From SAR324 cluster bacterium (GTDB taxonomy: Bacteria > SAR324 > NAC60-12), in contig JANQJU010000069.1 of assembly GCA_028281495.1 (NCBI GenBank), positions 1 through 64,000 of the forward strand: 64,000 nucleotides of DNA, read 5' to 3'. The position numbers and the translations under genes are program-made. The first letter of the stretch is position 1. Each line of letters starts with the position of its first letter. The notes under the pieces are model-generated. The model saw only the letters and a list, made by a program, of their open reading frames with translations. It was not told the origin of the DNA and made no database searches. Positions 43,798-52,536 of the stretch are shown here, one piece after another.

Positions 43798-45129
43798 CTA
43801 TAGACGCAGACGTGTTCTACTAGATTGACGACGCCTACTTTTTCTCATGAAGCCATCATAGTTACGATTCAAAAGAAATGTTTCAATTTGGTTGACTGTG
43901 TCCAAAGCAACACCAACAATGATTAATAATGCGGTTCCTCCAAAAAGGAACGGAAGCCCCATATTCAAAAATAAGACCTCAGGAAACACACAGACAGCTA
44001 CCAGATATAGTCCTCCACCAAACGTTAGTTTAGTTAAGACAGAATTGATATATTCTGATGTCTTTTTTCCAGGTCGAATGCCTGGAATGTAGCCTCCATA
44101 CCGTTTCATTTCATCTGCAATTTTTACAGGGTTATATTGGATTGCAGTATAAAAGAAACAGAAGAAGAAGATCATTAAACCAAATAGTAAGGAATAAACT
44201 ACTTGACCAGGAACCAATTGAGCACCAATAGCTTGCATCCATGGAACAGTTACAAAGCTTGTGATTGTTGCAGGAAAAGCCAAGATCGAAGATGCAAAAA
44301 TAGGAGGTATTACTCCAGAAGAATTGATCTTTAACGGAAGGTGCGAAGACTGCCCACCAAACATCTTATTTCCCTGGACCCTCTTTGCATATTGGACAGG
44401 AATTTTTCTGTAGGCAGTCTCCATATAAATGACCCCAAATAACACAGCAACTACCAATACACCTGCCAATAAAATTAAAAGAAGAGATAATTGGCCAGTC
44501 TGAACCAACTGAGCAGAATTAAGTAGTGCTCCTGGCATGTCAATAATGATACCCGCAAAAATCAGAAGTGAGATACCATTACCTATTCCTCTTTCGTTAA
44601 TTTGTTCTCCTACCCACATCAAAAAAGTTGTTCCTGCAGTGAGAGTAATCACTGTCAACGCACGAAATGCCCATGGATTCATTGTTGAAATGACGACAGG
44701 AGAACCATCCGGTGCTGCCATACTTTGTAGGCCTACAGAAATACCGAATGCTTGTACAATGCTTAAACCAATCGTCCCATAGCGAGTGTAAGCTGTTATC
44801 TTTTTTCTACCGGCATCACCTTCTTTTGAAAGACGTTCTAAGTAAGGGAAAACAACCGTCAATAGTTGAATAATAATGGAGGCAGTAATATATGGCATCA
44901 CTCCGAGGGCAAAAACTGTTAAGCGCCCTAAAGCTCCTCCTGTGAACATATTAAAGAAACCTAAAATTGATCCGCTTTGTGCTTCAAAAAATTTGCTTAA
45001 TGCTTCACCATCGATTCCTGGTGTAGGTATATGAGCACCTATTCTAAACACAATAAGCATTAAAATCGTAAATATTATACGATTACGTAACTCATCAATT
45101 TTGTATATATTTTGGAAGACTGTCCACAT
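43798..45129 (-). CDS. secY: Protein translocase subunit SecY
   Basis: A 443-residue inner-membrane protein forming the SecYEG channel for Sec export and membrane insertion. Ten membrane segments are visible. IGAHIPTPGID (helix 1 region), GIGNGISLLIFAGI and RFGPGK-equivalent IRPGKKTSEYI are family signatures. It starts 1 base before the rplO stop, so the two are coupled. It is followed by rpmJ after 97 bases without adk or map. Confidence 0.97.
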   Translation of the reverse strand: MWTVFQNIYKIDELRNRIIFTILMLIVFRIGAHIPTPGIDGEALSKFFEAQSGSILGFFNMFTGGALGRLTVFALGVMPYITASIIIQLLTVVFPYLERLSKEGDAGRKKITAYTRYGTIGLSIVQAFGISVGLQSMAAPDGSPVVISTMNPWAFRALTVITLTAGTTFLMWVGEQINERGIGNGISLLIFAGIIIDMPGALLNSAQLVQTGQLSLLLILLAGVLVVAVLFGVIYMETAYRKIPVQYAKRVQGNKMFGGQSSHLPLKINSSGVIPPIFASSILAFPATITSFVTVPWMQAIGAQLVPGQVVYSLLFGLMIFFFCFFYTAIQYNPVKIADEMKRYGGYIPGIRPGKKTSEYINSVLTKLTFGGGLYLVAVCVFPEVLFLNMGLPFLFGGTALLIIVGVALDTVNQIETFLLNRNYDGFMRKSRRRQSSRTRLRL

Positions 45130-45130
45130 A

Positions 45131-45583
45131 TCACACTTTCAACAAAACCTCGCCGCCAGCGGCTTTTACTTTTTCCAACGCAGTTTGACTAGCTTTATCA
45201 ACTTCTATCTTTAAACTTTTAGTCAATGTTCCATCAGCGAGTAGCTTAATAGGATGATTCAAATTTCGAACAATACGTTTTTCCTTGAGTAAGTTCTTTG
45301 TTAAAACTTCTCCTGAAGCCACATCCGATCTATTTTCCAAGGTAGATAGATTAATAATAGAAAAGGTTACAGCATTGGGGTTAGTAAAACCAAATTTTGG
45401 AAGCCGACGATACAAAGGCATTTGTCCCCCTTCAAACCCTCTTCTTACTTTACCTCCAGATCGTGACTTTTGTCCTTTTTGACCTTTTCCACATGTTTTT
45501 CCAGAACCACTTCCGGGGCCACGGCCTACTCTTTTAGGCTTTTTTTTCGAGCCTAATGGTTTCTCTAAGTTATGCAAATTCAT
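45131..45583 (-). CDS. rplO: 50S ribosomal protein L15
   Basis: A 150-residue protein. GRGPGSGSGKTCGKGQKGQK is the conserved glycine-rich loop, followed by RRGFEGGQMPLYRRLPKFGF. It assembles late into the 50S subunit. It comes just after rpmD (gap 18 bases). Confidence 0.97.
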   Translation of the reverse strand: MNLHNLEKPLGSKKKPKRVGRGPGSGSGKTCGKGQKGQKSRSGGKVRRGFEGGQMPLYRRLPKFGFTNPNAVTFSIINLSTLENRSDVASGEVLTKNLLKEKRIVRNLNHPIKLLADGTLTKSLKIEVDKASQTALEKVKAAGGEVLLKV

Positions 45584-45601
45584 ATCAAATACCTTGAAAA
45601 A

Positions 45602-45781
45602 TTATATCTCTTGCAATTCGACTAAGTGCGAAACTTTTTTAATCATACCTAATATTCTAGGATCGGTATGAAAAACTCGCTCTTGACCAATTTTGCTTAA
45701 GCCTAAGCCTTTGAGATTCTCTTTTAGTTTTTTAGTTTGTCCTATGGGACTTCGAACAAGTCTTACCTTAACTTTTACCAT
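45602..45781 (-). CDS. rpmD: 50S ribosomal protein L30
   Basis: A 59-residue protein that fills the gap between rpsE and rplO. It reads VKVRLVRSPIGQTKKLKENL with GLGLSKIGQERVFHTDPR, the standard L30 fold with the ProIxxGxxxxx and LGL signatures. The ATG at 45781 is 14 bases after the rpsE stop. Confidence 0.95.
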   Translation of the reverse strand: MVKVKVRLVRSPIGQTKKLKENLKGLGLSKIGQERVFHTDPRILGMIKKVSHLVELQEI

Positions 45782-45795
45782 GACAACTCTATACG

Positions 45796-46302
45796 TTAAG
45801 ATTTTAAGTATTCAACATCTTTGCCACGTCTCCGTGCAATTTCTTCGAAAGACTTGAGAGCAGTAAGTGCATCAAAGGTAGCTCGTACTAAATTGTGTGG
45901 ATTACGAGATCCTAAGCTTTTTACACTAATATCATGAATACCAACAGCTTCTAAAATCGCTCTAACAGGACCAGCAGCAATAATACCGTGTCCCTTTTTC
46001 GCAGGGTTCATAAGTACGCGACCCGATCCATAATGCCCAATTATTTTGTGAGGTATAGTAGTTCCTGTCAAAGCAATCGGGTGCATATTTTTTGTAGCTG
46101 CGCTTATACCTTTTCTGATCGCTTCCGTTACCTCGCCAGCTTTACCAAGACCTTGTCCAGCTCTGCCTTTTCCATCACCAACTACAACGAGTGCACTAAA
46201 ACTAAAGCGCCTACCACCTTTAACAACTTTAGCAACACGACTTACTCGGATTACTTTTTCAATAAGTTCCTTTTTCTCTTTATCCGAATTTTTCTCAGAC
46301 AA
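45796..46302 (-). CDS. rpsE: 30S ribosomal protein S5
   Basis: A 168-residue protein with the N-terminal dsRBD-like part (RVAKVVKGGRRFSFSALVVV, GDGKGRAGQGLGKAGEVTEA) and the C-terminal fold with GRVLMNPAKKGHGIIAAGPV. It contributes to decoding fidelity. It is encoded between rplR and rpmD. Confidence 0.98.
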   Translation of the reverse strand: MSEKNSDKEKKELIEKVIRVSRVAKVVKGGRRFSFSALVVVGDGKGRAGQGLGKAGEVTEAIRKGISAATKNMHPIALTGTTIPHKIIGHYGSGRVLMNPAKKGHGIIAAGPVRAILEAVGIHDISVKSLGSRNPHNLVRATFDALTALKSFEEIARRRGKDVEYLKS

Positions 46303-46326
46303 CTAACCCCCTAATCTCAAAATTAG

Positions 46327-46698
46327 TTAAAAACTCAACCCAGCATCACGAGCAGCCTCGGCTAAGGCCCGAATACGTCCGTGATACAAAAAACCACCGC
46401 GATCAAAAACTACGGAAGAAATAGACTTTTCCAAGAGGCGTTCCGCAATCATTTTTCCAACTGCTTGAGCAGCATTTCTGTTGCCTGAATATCCTGTATA
46501 ATTTTGTTTTAATGAAGGATCAACAGTGGATGCACTAGCTAAAGTACAACCCCTCTCATCATCAATTGCTTGTACATAAATATGTTTTGCAGATCTGAAA
46601 ATTGCCAAACGGGGCCTTTGAGTACTACCAGATATTTTACGACGTACTCTTTCATGTCTATGTTTTCTAGATGCTAAGCGTTTTGAAGTCTTTTTCAT
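46327..46698 (-). CDS. rplR: 50S ribosomal protein L18
   Basis: A 123-residue 5S rRNA-binding protein. RVRRKISGSTQRPRLAIFRS and FDRGGFLYHGRIRALAEAAR are diagnostic. Confidence 0.97.
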   Translation of the reverse strand: MKKTSKRLASRKHRHERVRRKISGSTQRPRLAIFRSAKHIYVQAIDDERGCTLASASTVDPSLKQNYTGYSGNRNAAQAVGKMIAERLLEKSISSVVFDRGGFLYHGRIRALAEAARDAGLSF

Positions 46699-46717
46699 TT
46701 GGAACTCTGTTCTTAGA

Positions 46718-47260
46718 TTATTTTTTCCCTGATTTACCCGCTTTTCTTCTAACTACTTCTCCTTCCAACAAAATACCTTTTCCTTTATAAGGCTCAGGAG
46801 GACGAAAATTTCTAATATCAGCGATCACTTGTCCTAAAAGTTGCTTGTCACAACTTTCAAGAAATATTTGTGTATTCCCTTCAACTTTTGCATGAACATT
46901 ATGCGGTAATTTAAAATTTACTGGATGTGAATATCCTAAATTTAGTTGAAGCTTATCGCCATTCACTGCGGCACGATAGCCTACACCTACTAGGTTCAAT
47001 TTTTTTTTAAAACCTTCTGTAACACCAAAAACTATATTTTCTATGGTAGCACGTGTCGTGCCCATCAATGCTTTTGAATTTGTATCGTTTTTATAATCAG
47101 CTTTAACAGATAGTTCAGTTTCTGATATAATCAAATCGATTGGACTAGGGATAGTAAAATGCATTTCTCCTTTTGGCCCTTTTATTACCAAATTTTTACT
47201 ATCATAAGATACATTTAAATTTTTAGGTAGATTTACGGGCTTTTTTCCAATTCTAGACAT
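46718..47260 (-). CDS. rplF: 50S ribosomal protein L6
   Basis: A 180-residue protein beginning MSRIGKKPVNLP. Its C-terminal signature is RPPEPYKGKGI followed by Lys-rich ends. It is composed of two related domains and binds near the sarcin-ricin loop. Confidence 0.97.
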   Translation of the reverse strand: MSRIGKKPVNLPKNLNVSYDSKNLVIKGPKGEMHFTIPSPIDLIISETELSVKADYKNDTNSKALMGTTRATIENIVFGVTEGFKKKLNLVGVGYRAAVNGDKLQLNLGYSHPVNFKLPHNVHAKVEGNTQIFLESCDKQLLGQVIADIRNFRPPEPYKGKGILLEGEVVRRKAGKSGKK

Positions 47261-47272
47261 CTATACCTTTCT

Positions 47273-47668
47273 TTACCAAATGTGACAAAGTACTTCGCCA
47301 CCTACATTCAATCGATGACAGTCTTTATCTGAAAGAACACCTTTAGAAGTTGTAACTACGGCAATTCCTTGTCCGCCTAAAATTGGCTTCATGTCGTTTA
47401 CTTTCGAATGAATCCTTCGTCCTGGTTTGCTTATACGTTTTATAGTCCGAATGACACTTTCCTCTTCATAGTATTTCAAGGAGATAACAATTAATGCACT
47501 TGGCTTTGCATTTTTAATTTTCCAGCCCTCTATAAACCCTTCTTGCTGTAAAACAGCTACGATATTCTTTTTAATTACTGAGTAAGGCACTATAGTAGTA
47601 GCATGCTTACGCATTACTGAATTGCGGATACGCGTACACAAATCTGCAACTGGGTCTGACATAGACAT
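47273..47668 (-). CDS. rpsH: 30S ribosomal protein S8
   Basis: A 131-residue protein; start ATG with AGGGGA upstream. SDPVADLCTRIRNSVMRKH and GIAVVTTSKGVLSDKDCHRL, GGEVLCHIW are conserved. In many bacteria it is the translational regulator of the spc operon. Confidence 0.97.
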   Translation of the reverse strand: MSMSDPVADLCTRIRNSVMRKHATTIVPYSVIKKNIVAVLQQEGFIEGWKIKNAKPSALIVISLKYYEEESVIRTIKRISKPGRRIHSKVNDMKPILGGQGIAVVTTSKGVLSDKDCHRLNVGGEVLCHIW

Positions 47669-47694
47669 AATTTCCCCTTAATATCCTATTGTAA

Positions 47695-47880
47695 TCACCA
47701 ACTAGATTTAATTACACCAGGGATTAGACCGAACCCTGCCTTTTTTCTAAAACAGATACGGCACATCCCAAATTTACGTAAATATCCTCTAGATCTTCCA
47801 CAGAACGAACATCTATTATAGGTACGAACCTGATATTTTTGCTTTTGGTTTGCTTTAACTTGTAGAGATTTTTTTGCCAT
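47695..47880 (-). CDS. rpsN: 30S ribosomal protein S14, short zinc type
   Basis: The 61-residue short (C+) form with Cys-x-x-Cys pairs CSFCGRSRGYLRKFGMCRIC. This form binds zinc and differs from the long Cys-free enterobacterial S14. Confidence 0.97.
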   Translation of the reverse strand: MAKKSLQVKANQKQKYQVRTYNRCSFCGRSRGYLRKFGMCRICFRKKAGFGLIPGVIKSSW

Positions 47881-47898
47881 AATTAATATCCCAACTTG

Positions 47899-48450
47899 CT
47901 ATTTTCTAAAAGGAAACCCTAATCCCTTTAATAAAGCTCGTGCTTCCTCATCGGAAGCAGCACTTGTAACTATAGTAATATTCATTCCTCGAACTTTGTC
48001 GATCTTATCGAAATCGATTTCTGGAAAAATCAACTGTTCTCTTATACCTAGAGTATAATTTCCGAGGCCATCAAATGCTTTTGGAGAAAGCCCTCGAAAA
48101 TCTCGTACACGTGGCAAAGCAACAGTTATCAATCGATCCAAAAAGTCCCACATTTTTTGAGAGCGTAAAGAAACCATACATCCAATAGCGACTCCTTCTC
48201 GTAATTTAAAGCCTGCTATTGAATTTTTAGCTCGTGTGACTACTACTTTCTGTCCAGAAACCAAGCCCAATTGTTCAGAAGCAGCTTCTATGACTTTAGG
48301 GTTTTGTACAGCTTCTCCAAGTCCCATATTTAAAACGATTTTTTTAATTTTAGGAACTTCATGGATATTCCTATAACCGAATTGATCCATCATACTGGCA
48401 ACGAGGTTCTGCTTATATATTGTTAATAACTTGCTCACGCTACAACTCAC
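47899..48450 (-). CDS. rplE: 50S ribosomal protein L5
   Basis: A 183-residue 5S rRNA-binding protein. PKIKKIVLNMGLGEAVQNPK and RDFRGLSPKAFDGLGNYTLG are conserved. The start is a GTG that overlaps the rplX stop by 4 bases (GTGA), giving coupled translation. Confidence 0.95.
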   Translation of the reverse strand: MSCSVSKLLTIYKQNLVASMMDQFGYRNIHEVPKIKKIVLNMGLGEAVQNPKVIEAASEQLGLVSGQKVVVTRAKNSIAGFKLREGVAIGCMVSLRSQKMWDFLDRLITVALPRVRDFRGLSPKAFDGLGNYTLGIREQLIFPEIDFDKIDKVRGMNITIVTSAASDEEARALLKGLGFPFRK

Positions 48451-48764
48451 TCAATTACATTTGAAGACTTAACACAAATCCGTGTTTTTACCTTATTAGA
48501 ACGCACGGTGCGAATACGCACACCTTTCTTTACAGAAGCAGAATACAATAAAACATTAGAATAGCTAATCGGCGCTTCTGATTCTTCTCGATTGCCTTGT
48601 TGGTTTTGTTGATTAGGCTTTATGTGGCGTGTCACTATATTTACACCAGAAACTAAAATCCTTTTTTTCTTCCAGTCAATCTTTAAAACTTTTCCAACTT
48701 GGCCTTTATCTTTCCCCGCAATCACTTGAACTTCATCTCCGACACGGATAGATCCCGTTTTCAT
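48447..48764 (-). CDS. rplX: 50S ribosomal protein L24
   Basis: About 105 residues from the ATG at 48764, which has AAGGGG upstream; an ATG at 48782 is in frame but less well spaced. VGDEVQVIAGKDKGQVGKVL (KOW motif) identifies it as a 23S assembly-initiator protein. Confidence 0.95.
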   Translation of the reverse strand: MKTGSIRVGDEVQVIAGKDKGQVGKVLKIDWKKKRILVSGVNIVTRHIKPNQQNQQGNREESEAPISYSNVLLYSASVKKGVRIRTVRSNKVKTRICVKSSNVIE

Positions 48765-48800
48765 TCTATTCCCCTTATGCATTTCATATTAGAGTTGCCA

Positions 48801-49169
48801 TTAAACAACTTCAGGTGCTAATGAAAGAATCTTCATAAATTTACCTGTTCTTAATTCACGTGCAACAGGACCAAAAATCCTTGACCCTACAGGTTCGCGC
48901 TTATTATCTACTATTACAGCAGCATTTTTATCAAATTTAATGTAAGTTCCATCATTTCTACGGATCTCTTTTGCGGTCCGTACTATTACAGCTTTTACAA
49001 CGTCACCGGATTTAACCCTAGAATTTGGCAAGGAGGTTTTGACCGATGCAACAATAATATCCCCGACACTTGCATAACGTTTTTTTGAGCCACCAAGTAC
49101 TTTAATACACATCAATTTCTTAGCACCAGAGTTGTCTGCTACTTCTAAAACTGTTTGCATCTGGATCAT
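48801..49169 (-). CDS. rplN: 50S ribosomal protein L14
   Basis: A 122-residue protein. QTVLEVADNSGAKKLMCIKV and VGSRIFGPVARELR are the family signatures. It forms bridge B8 with the 30S subunit. Confidence 0.98.
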   Translation of the reverse strand: MIQMQTVLEVADNSGAKKLMCIKVLGGSKKRYASVGDIIVASVKTSLPNSRVKSGDVVKAVIVRTAKEIRRNDGTYIKFDKNAAVIVDNKREPVGSRIFGPVARELRTGKFMKILSLAPEVV

Positions 49170-49204
49170 AATTTACCTTACGAATACGAAAATTTTCCTA
49201 TAAC

Positions 49205-49456
49205 TTACACGGGCTTCATAACTTCTAATAAACGCCAGCACTTTCTTCGGCTAATTGGTCTACATTCTACAATCTGTACAATATCTCCAATCTGGCAGGA
49301 ATTTTCCTCATCATGGGCCATATATTTTTTAGAAAGCTTTACGGTCCTTTTATATAAAGGATGGGGAACAATCCTTTCTACACGTACAACAATTGACTTG
49401 TCCCCTTTATTGCTTACAACAGTGCCTATTTTTGATTTCTTATTATTTCTTTCCAT
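49205..49456 (-). CDS. rpsQ: 30S ribosomal protein S17
   Basis: An 83-residue OB-fold protein; GTVVSNKGDKSIVVRVERIV and GDIVQIVECRPISRRKCWRL identify it. Confidence 0.97.
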   Translation of the reverse strand: MERNNKKSKIGTVVSNKGDKSIVVRVERIVPHPLYKRTVKLSKKYMAHDEENSCQIGDIVQIVECRPISRRKCWRLLEVMKPV

Positions 49457-49459
49457 TGT

Positions 49460-49657
49460 TTATAGCTTTTTTCGACGTTTTTCGTTAAGAATTGTTTTAA
49501 TACGAGCAATTTCTTTTCGACCTTGTTTTATCAATTGAACATTAGGTAGTTGCGAAATAACAGCATTACAACGCCTTCGTAGTTGCTCTTCTTCCATTTC
49601 AGAAAGCTTAACCTCTAACTCTTCGATACCAAGCCCACGTAATTTTGTAGCTTTCAT
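49460..49657 (-). CDS. rpmC: 50S ribosomal protein L29
   Basis: A 65-residue protein, mostly two antiparallel helices, with RKEIARIKTILNEKRRK at the end. Its ATG overlaps the rplP stop by 4 bases. Confidence 0.95.
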   Translation of the reverse strand: MKATKLRGLGIEELEVKLSEMEEEQLRRRCNAVISQLPNVQLIKQGRKEIARIKTILNEKRRKKL

Positions 49658-50070
49658 TGTATAATTCCTCTTTTAGTTATCTGAGTCTTCACCGGTAACT
49701 TAAAGCCTGCCAATCTTAAAGCTTCTTCGGCTACCTCTGTATCAATGCCATCTACCTCATATAAAATTCTTCCAGGGTAAATTACTGCAACCCATGAATC
49801 TACAGATCCTTTGCCTTTACCCATACGTGTTTCTGCGGGTCTTTTAGTGATAGGTTTATCAGGAAAAACTCGTATCCAAATTTTTCCGCCTCGTTTTAGT
49901 TTTCGTGTGATAGCTCGGCGAGCGGCTTCAATTTGCCGAGCAGTAATATAACCTCGGCCTGTAGCTTGCAGACCTACTGAACCAAATTGAACACGATTTC
50001 CAGTGTGAGAAATGCCTTCTGTACGACCTTTCATTCTTTTACGATATTTTGTTTTCTTGGGCATCAACAT
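49654..50070 (-). CDS. rplP: 50S ribosomal protein L16
   Basis: A 138-residue protein. KKTKYRKRMKGRTEGISHTG, GRGYITARQIEAARRAITR and RMGKGKGSVDSWVAVIYPG are diagnostic. It sits at the A-site tRNA elbow. Confidence 0.98.
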   Translation of the reverse strand: MLMPKKTKYRKRMKGRTEGISHTGNRVQFGSVGLQATGRGYITARQIEAARRAITRKLKRGGKIWIRVFPDKPITKRPAETRMGKGKGSVDSWVAVIYPGRILYEVDGIDTEVAEEALRLAGFKLPVKTQITKRGIIQ

Positions 50071-50072
50071 AT

Positions 50073-50735
50073 CTATTTATCCTTCCGCTTATTGCGTCGA
50101 CTCCTCTGTAGTTCAAAACTTTCTCCACGATATACCCAAACTTTTACCCCAATTAGTCCATATGTTGTAAGAGCTTCAGCGAATCCATAATCTATATCAG
50201 CCCTCAAAGTATGCAACCTTACTCTACCTTCACGTATCCATTCTTTACGGGCCATTTCAGCCCCATTCAATCGACCAGAGACCATAATTTTACAGCCCTC
50301 AACATTCATACGTATCGCGGATGCCATCGAACGTTTAATTGCTCGCCTATACGCGACACGTCTTTCCAGTTGCATAGCAATATTTTCAGCGATTAGCTGC
50401 GCATCTATTTCAGGTCGTTTTACTTCTTTAATATTAACAACAATCTCACGTTCTGTTAAACGAGCGAGGGATTTTTTGAGCTTTTCTACTTCATCTCCCT
50501 TACGGCCTATAATTATTCCTGGTCTTGCTGAAAAAATATTAATTTTCATCTTACGAGAAGCACGCTCAATTTCAATTTTTGAGATTGCAGCATGTTTTAG
50601 AGCCTTTTTTATAAAAGACTGTAAATCTATATCTTCTTGTAATTGCTCAGAATACTTCTTTTCTGCATACCATTTGGAATTCCAAGTTCTCGTAATCCCA
50701 AGTCTTAAACCAATGGGGTTTACTTTTTGTCCCAC
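50073..50735 (-). CDS. rpsC: 30S ribosomal protein S3
   Basis: A 220-residue protein with the N-terminal MGQKVNPIGLRLGITRTW, the KH-type RPGIIIGRKGDEVEKLKK and the C-terminal VKVWVYRGE. It lines the mRNA entry tunnel. Confidence 0.98.
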   Translation of the reverse strand: MGQKVNPIGLRLGITRTWNSKWYAEKKYSEQLQEDIDLQSFIKKALKHAAISKIEIERASRKMKINIFSARPGIIIGRKGDEVEKLKKSLARLTEREIVVNIKEVKRPEIDAQLIAENIAMQLERRVAYRRAIKRSMASAIRMNVEGCKIMVSGRLNGAEMARKEWIREGRVRLHTLRADIDYGFAEALTTYGLIGVKVWVYRGESFELQRSRRNKRKDK

Positions 50736-50766
50736 GAGTACCTCATAAAGTTCAGTTTATTAAAAC

Positions 50767-51117
50767 TTAAGCAGGGGTTGAAACAACTATAGTAATATGA
50801 GTTGTTCGTTTGTTAATACGTGCTCCGCGACCCATAGCCCTAGCCCGAAATCTCTTTAAAGTTGCACCTTCATTTGCAAAGGCTTCTCGGACGATCAGAT
50901 TATCTACATCAATACCTGGGTGAAGATCATCAGCATTTGCAACAGCAGATTTTAAAAGAGTTTTAATTACTGGGGCAGCTGACCGATGTACTGAATCCAA
51001 ACAAGCAAAAGCTTGTAGGATGTTTTTATTACGAATAAGACCTAAAACTGTACGAACTTTTCTAGGAGAAATTCGAATATTTTTTACAGTTGCTTTTGCT
51101 TCCATCATCGTATCCAT
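50767..51117 (-). CDS. rplV: 50S ribosomal protein L22
   Basis: About 116 residues from the ATG at 51117 (MDTMMEAKATVKNIRISPRK); the longer start at 51180 would overlap rpsS by 62 bases and is unlikely. Its hairpin lines the exit tunnel (GRGARINKRTTHITIVV). The start begins 1 base after the rpsS stop. Confidence 0.93.
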   Translation of the reverse strand: MDTMMEAKATVKNIRISPRKVRTVLGLIRNKNILQAFACLDSVHRSAAPVIKTLLKSAVANADDLHPGIDVDNLIVREAFANEGATLKRFRARAMGRGARINKRTTHITIVVSTPA

Positions 51118-51118
51118 A

Positions 51119-51400
51119 CTACTTCTTAGCTCTTTTATCTGTTTTGCTAATATGGCCTCGGTAGGTTCTTGTTGGGGCAAATTCTCCTAGTTTATAGCCG
51201 ACCATCTCTTCAGTTATAAACACTGGGATAAATTTATTGCCATTATGGACAGCAATGTTTTGACCTACAAATTCTGGCAAAATTACAGAACGTCGTGACC
51301 AAGTTTTAATCAGTTTACGATCTTGCTTTTCTCTTGCTAGAGACACCTTTTTAACCAGATGTTCGTCGACAAATGGACCTTTTTTAAGAGATCTAGGCAC
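51119..51400 (-). CDS. rpsS: 30S ribosomal protein S19
   Basis: A 93-residue head protein starting MPRSLKKGPFVDEHL, with VHNGNKFIPVFITEEMVGYK and LGEFAPTRTYRGH. Confidence 0.98.
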   Translation of the reverse strand: MPRSLKKGPFVDEHLVKKVSLAREKQDRKLIKTWSRRSVILPEFVGQNIAVHNGNKFIPVFITEEMVGYKLGEFAPTRTYRGHISKTDKRAKK

Positions 51401-51415
51401 AACCTGCTCCTTATC

Positions 51416-52240
51416 TTATACGTGACGTCTTCTAACTATATACTTCTCAGTAGATTTATTTTTTCTTGTCTTATATCCTTTTGTTGGAATACCCCAAGGG
51501 GTAACAGGATGCCGTCCACCGGAGGTTCTACCTTCTCCACCACCATGAGGATGGTCCACAGGATTCATAACAACTCCACGAACCGTTGGTCTTCCTCCTT
51601 TCCATCGATATCTGCCAGCTTTACCTAATTTAAGGTTCATAAACTCTGCATTTCCAACAACACCTACAGTTGCCAAACAATCAACTCTGACCCGGCGAAT
51701 CTCTCCTGAACGCAGCTTTAATTGCGCATACTTATCATCTTTTCCCATTAATTGTACTGAAGTTCCTGCGCTCCTAGCTAGTTGGGCTCCTTTTCTTGGG
51801 TACAACTCCACACAATGTAACAAAGCACCTACCGGAATATTTCTTAATGGTAGTGTGTTTCCTACACGAATTTCTGCAGATCTGCTTGTTACGATACTAT
51901 CACCAACTTTTAGACCCTCGGGTGTTATTATATAACGCTTTTCGCCATCGATGAACCTTACAAGGGATATACGAGCATTTCTATTAGGATCATATTCAAT
52001 TGTTAATACTTTGGCTGGTATATCGTATTTACTACGTTTGAAATCGATGACTCGATAACGCCGCTTATGTCCACCACCTCTGTGGCGTACCGTAATTCGC
52101 CCTTTATTGTTACGACCTCCAGATTTCTTAATAGGAGCTAAGAGAGATTTTTCCGGCGTATCAGTTGTAATTTCTTCAAACTTGAAACCGCTCATGCCAC
52201 GGCGGCCTGGTGATGTTGGTTTATATATTCGAATAGACAT
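51416..52240 (-). CDS. rplB: 50S ribosomal protein L2
   Basis: A 274-residue protein essential for peptidyl transfer. RTSPGRRG-like KPTSPGRRGMSGFKFEEI, the loop NKGRITVRHRGGGHKRRYRV and the C-terminal MNPVDHPHGGGEGRTSGGRH are diagnostic; the last holds the conserved His near the active centre. Confidence 0.98.
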   Translation of the reverse strand: MSIRIYKPTSPGRRGMSGFKFEEITTDTPEKSLLAPIKKSGGRNNKGRITVRHRGGGHKRRYRVIDFKRSKYDIPAKVLTIEYDPNRNARISLVRFIDGEKRYIITPEGLKVGDSIVTSRSAEIRVGNTLPLRNIPVGALLHCVELYPRKGAQLARSAGTSVQLMGKDDKYAQLKLRSGEIRRVRVDCLATVGVVGNAEFMNLKLGKAGRYRWKGGRPTVRGVVMNPVDHPHGGGEGRTSGGRHPVTPWGIPTKGYKTRKNKSTEKYIVRRRHV

Positions 52241-52248
52241 TGTATATC

Positions 52249-52536
52249 CTATGCACCTTCAAAATATTCAATTTTATGGCCCTCGGCTAAGGTAACAATT
52301 GCTTTCTTCCAATTAGGACGTTTTCCTGCATGGCGTCCAAGTCTCTTTTTTTTTCCAGTAACATTTACGGTACTGATATTTAAAACTTTGACATTAAAAA
52401 TTTTTTCTATGCTATTTTTTATTTGAATCTTATTCGCACCTTTCGCAACTTCAAAAGCGATCTGGTTATTGAAATCATGCAACAAAGTCGTTTTTTCCGT
52501 AAGTAAAGGCTTAATGATTATTTTGAAGGAATTCAT
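52249..52536 (-). CDS. rplW: 50S ribosomal protein L23
   Basis: A 95-residue protein at the tunnel exit where trigger factor and SRP dock. IIKPLLTEKTTLL and GRHAGKRPNWKKAIVTLAEG match the family. It overlaps the rplD stop by 4 bases. Confidence 0.96.
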   Translation of the reverse strand: MNSFKIIIKPLLTEKTTLLHDFNNQIAFEVAKGANKIQIKNSIEKIFNVKVLNISTVNVTGKKKRLGRHAGKRPNWKKAIVTLAEGHKIEYFEGA

